Below, one piece after another: positions 10,132-21,100 of a stretch of 40,881 nucleotides of DNA. Positions within the stretch are counted from its first letter, which is position 1, and each line of letters opens with the position of its first letter. A program made the position numbers and the translations under genes. The notes below the pieces were generated by a model, which saw nothing but the letters and a program-made list of their open reading frames with translations, was not told where the DNA came from and searched no databases. This DNA is from Pyricularia pennisetigena (Eukaryota > Ascomycota > Sordariomycetes > Magnaporthales > Pyriculariaceae), in assembly GCF_004337985.1 (NCBI RefSeq), contig NC_043741.1, positions 4,086,383 through 4,127,263 on the forward strand. The letters run 5' to 3'.

Positions 10132-11012
10132 CAAGACCTCCATCGCTCCGACTTGGTTCTTGTTTGCCCTGGATTCTCAAGCACTGTTTGGTTAATCTTT
10201 GGTTATCTTTTCCACCTCCATCGATATCTATCTCTATTACTATCCTCTCTGTCGACATCATTTCACTTACCCCTTTTTTTTGCCCTTGTTTGTTCATTTT
10301 CCTTGGGCTCTCTGCCCTTACCAAGACTGGTGTGCCATTGGGCCTTGATCAACAGCAGCTCTGTGCAAGGTACCTTAGCTACATTGGCTACCTGCCTTAC
10401 CTACCTACCTAGGCACCGCGACGTTGAGGAGACCACCTCAGGAGCTGCTGCATCCTGAAATAGGCGCTAATTCTGCCTGGAGCTTTTTACCGATGGCCAG
10501 GCCCACCTAAAGACTAGGTGCTCTTGTCTTCGCCTCACATCAAAACATCGACAAACGGCAGCTGAAAGCCTCCCAGACTGCGATTTCACACTGAGCTACA
10601 GCTACAGACCTAACAAAATATCGGGGTATCAACTCCATTGCTGCCTACCTCCCGGACTCAAGTCAACCAACACAAAGTTGGCGCCTTCTAAATTTTTATA
10701 CTCATCAGTATAAGGCCTACACGTGCCCACGGGCCGGAGCATATGGTACAACATCCAACACGCGGCTCAATTCATGCTGTCGTCAGGTCTATATTCGTAT
10801 ACCGACTTACTCTCTTGAGACTGAGGTCGCAGACAAAGGTCTTACCTGGGACGCCACCAATACGCAGCTGTGTAGGCGAAGCACACGCTGAGCTTTTCCA
10901 CCTTATCTCCCATTCAATCCATCCGAAAATTTTCAAACAGAATAGGCCTGTCTAATACCAGTTCTGAGCGACTACAAGCAAAAAAGTTACGGGATTGATT
11001 TCGAGCCAAGAT

Positions 11013-14000
11013 ATGCAGAGCCATGGCCAAACCCCTGTTTATGGTGCTCACCCTGAACATCAACTGTCCGACGCACCCAGCATGGATCCAAGACTTGGCC
11101 ACGAGCGCCACGTAGCTCACGATTACATGCGTGGACAGGACCCGATTTCTGTGGCTCCGGTTGGACATCATCCTTCATCCATGGACGCCAACAGCGGCTC
11201 TAGTCCTAGTATTGGAGCAACGTGTGAGCTCAGGGACACGCCAACAATAACATCCAGCCACGGATATCTTATGGGGCATGGACAACTCTTTGCCAGTCCC
11301 AATCTTGGCTCCGTGGAAGCAATGGCCAGCCAGCACCAGTTCCATCAGTCGACACAGCAGCACTTAGAAAACCATACGTCGCATCAACATCAACATCATC
11401 AATATCTCCATGATAATGAAGCCACAGCACACCATGCCCCGATGATGCCGATGACACCATCATCTGGCACAGCACCAGGAAACCCCAAGCCAATAAGGAG
11501 ACGTATGCGCATGATAACATCGTGCCTCGAGTGTCGCCGGAGGAAGCTCAAGTGTAACAAATCTAACCCCTGCACCAATTGCACCAAGTTTAATCGAGAA
11601 TGTTTATACCTTTCAGCTAAGCTGGATGAGGCGAGTCAACACCGCCTCACGGAGATCAAGGAAAAGGCCGGTCTATTGGAGCGCCAGCTTGAGCGATCGG
11701 TGGCTAGATCAGCCTCACGCAGCTACAGCCAGCAGAGAATCGTAGCGGATGATGTTGAGGACGAATACGCCGACGAGCGAGAGCTCGAAGCAACCCCGAT
11801 GGTTGCGCTAGACCTCACTTACGATGATCCAGACGTTGAACATACCACCGACGATATCATTGATTTGGGAATACAAGTTGGAAAGATGCGTATTACTGAG
11901 CGAATCGGAGGACTCAATAGACCAAGGATATCCGAAGAGATTGAAGCAGGATTATCTGCACCACTGCCGCAGCCTCCAGGATACGATCAAATGTCTGGAC
12001 AGACATCCAGGGCCGCCAGCATGTCTGCGGTCAACGGTTCCGAAATATTCATTCCTGACTTCTTGCGGCCCGGCACCTCTTACATTCCGCCGACAAGTGG
12101 CTACTTTTTTGGACAGGTCGTACACTCGCCGGGCCTGGATCAGCTACTTCCTAGCTCCAGGGGAATGGGAGATATGTTGTTGCAGCGTTACTACGATGCG
12201 GTCCATCCCATCGCCCGCTGTGTCCACTGGCCAAGCTTCGAGCTGACATACCAGTCATTTTGGGAAGATTGCAACGCCGGTTATGAGCCTCGGCCATCAG
12301 TGCAAGCTGTGGTGTTTGCTGCATGGTTTAGCGCAGCCGTTTCTCTGGAAAATGACGGTGATCTACGCATCTTCGGCGAGTCCAAAACTGCACTGATGCA
12401 GAAAATGAAGATCGGGACAGAAGCGGCTTTGAGCAAAGCCAACTTCCTGAGAACAACGCGAGTGGAAACATTGCAGGCTTTCATCATGTACATGGTGAGT
12501 CGCATTCCGCATGCTCCTGATCGTATATAACACGATCGGAGAAAACGAAGCAGCTAACCAGGTCACCTTGTGCAACACAGATACCACTATGTCGTGCTGA
12601 AATCTCGAGGGCCCACTCAGTCTTGGTTGGAGCAGCAGTGAGGATGGCAGAATGCATGGGCCTACACCGTGATGGGGAAGCGTACGGATTGACGCCGCTC
12701 GAGACACATGTGCGAAGACTACTCTGGCAACAGCTCTGTTTCCTCGACGTTCGGACCTGCGAGGCTCAAGGACCCAAGCCAGCCATTAGAAGGGAAGACT
12801 ACGACACGAGTCTACCTTTGAATTGCGAGGAAGAGGATCTCACAAACGCGATCGAGCCGCCCAGTCCTGCTGATAGGTGGACATCGGCCTTGCTGCCCCT
12901 GATGCGTTTCGAGATAAACGAGATGATGCGCAACATATGGATGGACCGACGCAGGCTCGAGACCCACAAGACCACCGTCACCAATGTTTTACAAAAGATT
13001 GGCAACTTCCGAAAGCGCCTGTTGGAAAAGTACGAAAGGTTTCTCGACGACCGTGTGCCAATACAACGATATGCAAAACTCGTGATGCACCTGCTCACGC
13101 ACCGGCTCTATGCCATGATACTCCACCCGTACTACGCCAACACTTCGAACCCGATGCCTCCGCGGCTTAACAGTGTACTCATTTGGGGTGGTGTAGGGAT
13201 CATCGAGATTTCGATACAGCTAGAGACTAACCCGGACTTTGCCCTCTGGTCCTGGTATTTGGGAGCATACCAACAATACCAGATTGCGCTCCTCCTGGCA
13301 ACCGAGATTTATTACCGGCCCGCCAACAAGGAAGCTGACCGCATCTGGGCTTGTCTTGATCATGTCTTTGGTATGGAGAGAAACATGAGCCGAGATGAAA
13401 AGGGCTCCATGATATTGCATGAGATTGCGGAAAAAACCTCGGTCTACATGGGCATGCGCAAGATGCGTGCGCCTAGGAGTACTACCGAGGCAGTGCCAGA
13501 CAAACAACCCATCAAGACTGAGGGTAGCGTATCTCCGTCAGCAGCTGTGCTTGCCGCTGCTGAGCCATACAACCCTCAAACAGTCCAGAATCAGAGCCAT
13601 CAAACCCACCACCAGGAGAACGAACAGATACCAACCAGCCAGTCAAGCATGCAGTATTCGCCGCCATTATTCGCCCAAAACCCGTCACAGCAGAGGCACC
13701 ACCATCAGCACTCCCCTGGCAGCTTCAAGGTAGAACCCGGAATTTCATCAGCCATAATGCCAACTGCACCAATCACAGGGACAGGAGGAACAAGAGGAGC
13801 GCCTATGCAGACAGGTTTACCTATGCATATGCCTCATGGTCCGCCACAACACGTAGTCTTTGCTGGCGTTTCCAACGGAGAGGTGCTCTGGAGCCTCCCG
13901 CCCCAGAATCCAGGCAGCCCGGAAGCCAGTAGCGACGGTGGCAGCGTTGTTGGGCATCCCCAGAGAAGTAGCCAAATTTCTGCACCGCCTGGCGGAGGAG

Positions 14001-14230
14001 CCATGGGTGGCATTGATTGGGTAAGCTCCATGGCCCGACTTATGTGTTCAATCAACTACGTCTAAGACTCCGATATTGCTGGTGTGGACATAGATATACT
14101 GACACTGGTAACCCTCAAGGCCGCATGTACAGATGCCATCAACGCAATCTTTCCTAGCGACCCTCAGACAGGCGAATTTTCCATGAACGTTTTTGTGGAT
14201 CCTAATGTTGGGATGAAATGGAGCAACTGA
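11013..14230 (+). CDS. Zn2Cys6 (fungal C6) transcription factor with fungal-specific TF domain, 3 exons
   Basis: Proposed exons are 11013-12494, 12581-14020 and 14120-14230 (3,033 nt, 1,010 residues). The start is ATG 11013. A TTG 18 nt upstream is in frame but not a likely start. The binuclear zinc cluster has spacing CX2CX6CX5CX2CX6C (C171, C174, C181, C187, C190, C197) in the context CLECRRRKLKC, with a basic/heptad linker after it (EKAGLLERQLE). The fungal-specific TF domain begins at about residue 385 (LLQRYYDAVHPIARCVHW) and continues through VGAAVRMAECMGLHRDG after intron 1 (12495-12580, GTGAGT...GCTAACC...ACAG). The region from about residue 665 is Gln/His/Pro/Ser-rich, typical of an activation domain. 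Intron 2 (14021-14119) is my inference; without splicing the frame stops at 14065 (988 residues). It is a nuclear DNA-binding regulator with unknown targets. Confidence 0.85.
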
Positions 14231-15196
14231 GTACTGCCTATTACGAGTATCTCCCTTACTCCAGCCCGTTCGAGACGAAGTGGCTGAAAAGAATAACAAA
14301 GTTGTCTAATTTGAGTCGTGTATAATCTTGGCAGTATGCTCCTGCATCTTCCACCACGCACTTGTTGTTACATGAAAAGAGGCGTTTGTGTAGAGGCCGG
14401 CATCATTTCAAGTTGAGGTCTGGTCCTTTTTCTTGGCTTTGCTTTTCTTTTGCCTTCAGGAAGGACGTAAATTGAGCCTCTTGGACTTATTGGATGAACT
14501 TGACGAATGCATAGTATTATGGGACCAGGATTCATTGGTTACGGTTCGGAATGACGCCCAACGGTTAGGTTTTATGAAGTGATCGGGGGAGAATCACCAG
14601 GATAACGATATACCTTGCAAATATATGACGACGATGAATTTACGGTCACTGTTGTTGGGAGTAGGAGACGAAACGACATGGTGCATCAGGCTTAAAGATG
14701 AGCCGGTCTGATTGTCAACTTGAAAAGAATGATGAGCTCCACTCTTCACGGACATGACCCAGCTCTGTGCTGCTCATTTCTCATTAGTCTAGAGTATGAA
14801 TCTGGGCAACTGGATTTGCTGGTGGCGCTTTGTACAAGTTGATGACAAGTTTTCATCATTTGGAGACCAAGGGCATGAAAATGTAGACTTATATTAGGTA
14901 GTTTAAGATGTGTTGTACTCAGGAAGTAAAAGAGAAAGTCGTCACGCATGATAACGGAGAGAAGGAAATCAAGAGATGACAAGTTTAATAAAAAAGAAAA
15001 AAAAAAAAAAAAAAACAGAGAAATGATACGCCTGACGCCCAAAAACAAGAAAACAACAATTGAATTTTTACTATTCCTTTCCATGTTTGATTTTCCTTCT
15101 CATATGTCCTCATGATCGAAAAAAAAGAAAACAAAATAAAGCTTGATTGCCGCTTTGCATTTACAAGCCATTGATATGTGTCAATCCAGAGAACCT
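14231..15196. other. Convergent intergenic region between the Zn2Cys6 gene and the giant gene
   Basis: This 966-bp region holds the 3' UTRs of two converging genes. It is AT-rich with an A-tract at about 14991-15015 and A-rich runs at about 15118-15137. No coding region was seen. Confidence 0.6.
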
Positions 15197-18100
15197 CTAA
15201 ATGGTGCTCTGGTTGTTTCCGACGTCCTGCATACTAATGTTGCTCCGGCTGGCTGTGTCGCCGCCGCGGGACATCAAGAGGCTTACACCTCCGGCGTCGG
15301 AGCTCGGCGTGGTCATGCGTCCACGTCTGCCGGAGCTCGACGACTTGGGAACGAGGACCTGGGCGGGATGAACGACAACTTCGTCGTCACCAACGCCATT
15401 GTCATCGCCCTTCTTGACAACGAGGGGGAAGAGCACGATGCGAACTGTGGCACCCTCGGCTTGGAGCTCCTCGTTGTAGTTTGGTGGATTGTTGGGGGAC
15501 GATCGCTCGTTCATCATGGCCGCATTGAAAGTAACGGTGGCGGCCAAGTCGCCGTTGGCGTCATACTCGGGCTGTAGGGGTGGTAGCATTACGTACTCGG
15601 CGCGTTGGGTACGCATTTCGACAGACAAGTCGACGGCCTCCCGAACGACACGGCGAAGTTGTGACTGAATCTGGTCCTCCAGGTTGGAAGGCGGCGGAAG
15701 GATCATGGAGAGAGTCTGCAGTACGGCCTGTACCACAGCCTCGGTGTCCTGCTCCTTCTGGTCACGGAAGGCCGGGCGGCGTGACAGGAGGGTCAGAGTG
15801 ATGGCGCGCCACTGACGGACGGCTTGGGGCGGGCCAACCTCGAGGAGCAGCTTCTCGAGGGATTTGAGCTTCTGACGCTGCTCCCGGTCCATACCGAAAA
15901 GGTAACGCGTAAAGACGAACTCCCATATCATAGACATTGTCATGGACATGAAGACGTCACGGCGCTTGACCCGGTCGCGCAGATAATGGTCGACATCGGA
16001 GCCATCAAGAAGGGCATTGTCGAGGCGGTCAATGATCTTTTCGTCATTGATTTCATTGGTGAGGCGACAGGCGCGCATGTCTGAGAATTTGGAAAAGCGC
16101 AGAACCCACTGTTGTACGTGGGAGCAAAGGGCCTGGCAGCGGTGGTCGAAGTAGTCAATGTCGCGCACAGTGAGGAAGTCGCCATTGGCGGGTCTGTTGG
16201 CCAGTTTCTGGCGTTGGAGTTCGCGCACACGCTCCTTGGTGGCCTCTAGTTCGGCACGCAGCCTGGATATTTCGGCGTCCTTGTCGGCCAGAAGGGCCTG
16301 TGTAGCACCGGCGCTGGCTCCGCTGACGCTTCGGGTCTGCTCCAACTCGCGTTTGGTGCTGTCATGTTGTGACTGGAGCTGGCGATAGCGGTCATCGTGC
16401 TGGACGGCAGTCTGGGAGATGGCGCTGTGGAGGCCTTCATTGACCTCGGTAAGGCGGGAGAGCTCTTGATTGAGGAACTCAACGGATCGCTTGAGAGCAT
16501 CTATTTGATCGTCGCGGTCGGCGAGAAGGCTCGACGTCTTTTGCGAGAGCGATTGTTCTGCCTTAACCCGGGCCTCGTTCAGGGCGCGGTTTTCGGCTAG
16601 TAATTGATCGACTCTGCTCTCTAGTTCAAGTACTTGCATGCTCTGCCGCCGACGCATGCTATGGGGTCGGGTGGGGGAGCGCGGTGAGCCGATGCGGCCC
16701 TCGCCGTAGCCATCCTGTGAGAGAGGTAAAAAAAAAAAAAGGTCAGCACTTGATTGTCATTATCAAATATCAAAAAAATCAAATGAATGGACGGGGAAAA
16801 AAAAAAAAAAAAAAAACAAAAAAAAAACAACTTACGTAGACGTCGGTCATGTCCTTGGCGCGGACACGGCCTTCGTTGGCGACGGGAGTGGTGTCGTGAG
16901 TGGAGCTTTGGGCAGCACCATCGTGATGATGAGTATTTCTCGAGGCGGCAGCAGCAGCAGCGACACCGACACCGCCTACAACAGCTGCTACGGTTGCTGC
17001 CCCACTACTGTGCTGATCCTTGTCTTTTTGCTTGTCTTGAGCTTGGCCAATGACGCTGCTTCGTTGGCTCAGCGACCGTAGATCGCCGCTAACGCGCCTA
17101 TCGGCCCGCCGAAGCGGGGGTGTGGCTGTGAATGAGCGGAGACTGTTGTTGCCTGGGCTGTCAGGCCTAAAGTTGAGTGGCTCTGGCGTGGCGCGCAGCC
17201 GTGTGGCGCTCATGTTGGATGCAGGCCGTGGCAGGCCTTGATCGTGACCGTAGCTCAACGATCTCTCCACCACGGGCGAGTAACCCGCCGAAGCCGGCAT
17301 AATTGCTGGCGGAATTGCTGCCGACCCCAGCTCTTGATATGTGCTTCGCTTTTTGCTGCTGCCACTCAGCGTCTTCTTCTTGCTGGGATCTGGTGTCTGC
17401 GCCTGTGGCTCCGGCTCGCCGAGCTTGGGCGTGCTGGGGTTGAAGAGTGCGCGGCTGGTACGGCCCTCATCCGGCGGCGAAGACTCGGACTTGGTGCCCT
17501 TGTTGCTTGAAAAATCCTTGTTCGGCGTCTTCACCGTGTCATCGTTTCCGTCAGGCGGGCCCCCTCTTGGCGTCGGAGACGGGCTTAGCCGTGACCCATC
17601 ACTCTCGGGCCAGTCGCGCAGGTGCACGCCGCTATCCCTCTGTGGGCCCATCTCAGAGCAACCCAGGCGCGGGCGCCGTCTGGTCACTTCGACTGGTGGT
17701 TCTCCTGCCGAGTACCCGCTGTCCCTGTTTACTTTGTCTAGAGACGTACGCCTGCCCGCCGTTAACACTTCCCCTTCGTCCTCCTCTTCCTGTACCGGCG
17801 GAAGCGTTCGCGAGGGTGATATTCCAGCATCGGAGCCTTGGTGTAAGTAGGGCGAGCCTGTGGCATCCTTATCAGAGTCCCATCCCAGAGGCGACCGTGG
17901 AGATGGCATACTAGTCTCCGGTCCTTCAATGGAATGCGCCTGCAGGCCAGAACCAAACTTTTCATCATCGTTTCCCGCTTGATGTGATTGAGCCACGACC
18001 GGTGCGTCGGTTGAAGAGGGCGGCGGTGAGAAAACCCGCCCCTCAAGACCCGCCGGTGTCGCTTTGGGCGTAGGATCAGCCGACGAGTCCTCTTTCTCTT

Positions 18101-21100
18101 GTGCCTGCTTCCAGTTTGTTCCGCGACCAAGGATCGGGCTTTCCTCCATCATTGGACTATCCACCAATTCCTTCCGTAGCGCAATGCCCCCGCCTCTTCC
18201 GTTCTCATCCGTTGATACGATGCTCTGCTCCGAAGTCCTGGGATCCGAGCCTGTGTCGATATTGAGTGCGTCCGTTCCCGGAGAATGTTTCAGTCGTCTC
18301 GCGTCTTCCTGTGCACCGACATCTGTGCCCCAAACGTCATGGGCGTCGGTATCGGCATCTTTTGGCTTGTCTAGGTGACCCGTATCCTCATTTCCATCAT
18401 CTTTCACGACCCCGACGGCTTTCTGATCACTGATACCCAGCCCAATCCCCGATCCCTCCGCCGCTCCGACCTCATCCGTCTTGCTGTCAGGGACTTCCCA
18501 AAAATCCCCAGAGTCGAGATCGCCCCTCGAGCCCTCCACCAGCTTCCTGTCGGTACCCTCCCACAAGGATGGATCATCGAACAAGTCATCGCTCTGTTGC
18601 GTTCTCTTGTCGAGCGTCTTCTTCTTCTTCTTTGACTTTTTGCTCAAAGCTCCAACCTTGCTTGCCAAAGCCGCTGCACCCCCACCGACCACTGCACTGG
18701 CGACTGATGCTTTCACCACGTCATCTTTTGCGACGGGCTCTGCCGCAGGGAATTCTTCAACGTCGGGGGTTTGGGAACTGACGCCCTCCTTGTCGATCTG
18801 TGTCAGTGATTTGAGAGTCGACTCGCTCGCCACACTCTCGTGCTGTGACTTCGAATCTCCACCTTCGATGCCCACGGTGGACATGGAACGCGTGTACTTG
18901 TCTTCACTAATCCCCAGTGCTTGTGGGCTTGTCAAGGGGCTGTCTGTAGACTGAGTGAGAAGCCTCGGTACATGGCCATCCTTAAGAAACACGTCTGAAC
19001 CCTCTCGTGTCATCAAGAACAATCCTGGCGGAGCCGAAGTTGGTATAGGCTGCTCGGCCTCATTGCCCTTGGGACCCAACAAGCTTGCAACTGCAGGATG
19101 AATCTCAAGATCCCCGGAAGACTCTGGCAAGGATTGTTCAATCGCACCGCCAGATTTTCTGTCAAAGTAGCCGTCCTTTGTCGCCTCGACTTGACTTGCA
19201 GGCACTATCTCCATCGACCTTGAAGCCTCTTCCAAGTTCTCCGTGGGGCCCTCTTCCGTCATTGTTTTCACAATAGATGTCTCGTTGTTAACCTCGCGAA
19301 TGGGTTCTTCCATGTCTGTCAAAGGGATGGATGGCGCTTTCTTAGGCTTGGACTTTTTCGAAGACTCTTCTGCAGTTGACGTGGAGGGGGCGACTTCAGT
19401 AGTCTCTTCATTTGTGCTTTGGGCGATTATCGACGGATCATCAATTGATGTTTTGCTATCAGACCCCTCGGGCTGCTCATCGACGTTAGCATCTTGGGTC
19501 GAAGTGAGATGACCTGAGGCCAAATCTGAATCTATCACGTTCGCACCCTTTTTCTTCTTTGACTTTTTGCTCTTTTTAGTCACGACTTCCGGAAGCTCAT
19601 CGGCCCCAGCAGGTTCGGCAGCTTTGGGGTCCTGCTCCCCTGATACAACTTGCTCGGGAATAGGCTCCGAGGAGACAGTTTGCTGCGGGGCGACTTCCTG
19701 CAAGTCAATACTCGGTCCGCTGGTGTCTGGCAGAAGGCTGCCCTCATCTTTTCCCAGGAGAGAGGCTTCAATGGGCTTGTCCGTCTCCATTTTTTCCTCT
19801 TTTGACTTGGTTTCAGACTGTACCGCGCTAGGGTTTGGCGATGTCAATGGTGGCGATGAGTCCATCGAATCCTCGAGATGTGCGGCAGGCGCAGTACTCT
19901 CTGAGACTACCTCAACGGTAGGCTGATTCTGTCCCTTCTTCTTCTTCTTGTCTTTCTTGGACTTCTTAGCTGGCAAAGCCACCTCATCAAGTTCCTGAGT
20001 TTGTGTGTCGACACTGGGCTCCGTCATAGGTGGCTCGGCTGATGTTTGCTCCGTCACCTCGGGCGCAGATGCAAGGTCGACAGGTCCAGCATCGATGGCG
20101 GCTGCCGGGGAAGTATCATCCGCAGTCGGTGCTGGCTCTGGTTCTGGCTCCGAGAGAGATTTTTTCTGGTCTTGCGTGGGTTCTCCCAAGTCAGGTTTAG
20201 GGTCGGCCGACTCTGCTGGCTGTGTCTCTCCTTGAGATTCAGCAGGAGTAGCTTCAGCCGCGGCGAGATCATTCCCATCCGTGACACTGACAGGCTGGGC
20301 GTCCTCCAAAGGTGAGTTTGTAGAAGTTGTTGGGGTCACTACCACCTCCGAGTCAAGGATGGCGTTGCCTTTCTTTTTCTTCTTGTCCTTCTTCGATTTC
20401 TTAGATGTGACGTCCCATATATCAGTCTCATCGACCTCGAGGTTCTTTTGCTGCTCGGGATCAGGATCAACCCCGGGGGTTGGAGAGACGATGGGATTCC
20501 CTTCCACAAGGACTGGGTTGACATCTGGCTTAGCTGCAGCGATATCAGTAACGGTAGAAGGCTCTACCTGAGGCTCAGGGACCTTGCTGTTCTTCTTTTT
20601 CTTATCCTTCTTGGACTTTTTGCTAGATATACCCCAGTCTTCAACCTCCGCCTCAGGTTGTGCCTTTTCTTTCGCGTCTTCGTTTCCCATGAACTCGGTA
20701 TTCTCATTAGGTGTGGATGTGATATTTTCGTGTGTCGCAGGATCTGGCTTGTTGTCGGGCACAGCATTGGGGTTGAAATAATCAGCCTTAGACTCTGTCT
20801 TGGCATCTTTGTCCTTGTTTGCTTCGGCTTCTTGATCAGGAATGGCATTTTCGGCACTGTTTTGGCCAACAGGAAATCCCACATCATCTGACGACGGGTT
20901 GACGCTTGGTTCTGTATCTGCTGCAGGAGAAGGTTCCGCTATAGTCTCAGGAACGGATGCCTTGGCGTTCTTCTTCTTCTTTTTATCTTTCTTGGACTTC
21001 TTGCCAATGACTTCCGGAAGCTCCTCTTCTTGTGTGACAGCCATCTCGGTAGCCAACGGAGTCTCCGCGGTGGCTTCGAGTTCTGTCGGCTTCTCCTCAA

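Larger units (their letters stand above)
7208..11012. other. 3.8 kb gene-poor region upstream of the Zn2Cys6 regulator
   Basis: No frame here shows family motifs, consistent splice structure or coding-like composition. The longest open frames (7492-7887 on minus and 7604-7999 on plus) overlap each other and look like chance. Contents are pyrimidine tracts (8110-8145), an A tract at 8417-8430, a stretch rich in TACCTACC/ACCTAGGTA words (about 9340-9730 and 10360-10415), and a CA microsatellite at 10085-10131. The simplest reading is a long promoter plus 5' leader for the regulator starting at 11013. A non-coding RNA cannot be excluded. Confidence 0.5.

Noticed and set aside
10995..11012. N-terminal extension of the Zn2Cys6 protein from TTG 10995
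   Set aside because: The codon is TTG, not ATG. The first in-frame ATG is at 11013 and nothing upstream shows conserved coding.
15197..16657. A separate 486-residue coiled-coil gene downstream of the giant gene
   Set aside because: A phase-0 intron (16715-16835) with strong donor and acceptor joins it to the giant exon, and the same C-terminal region belongs to the family's single proteins. A separate gene would lack a proper start.
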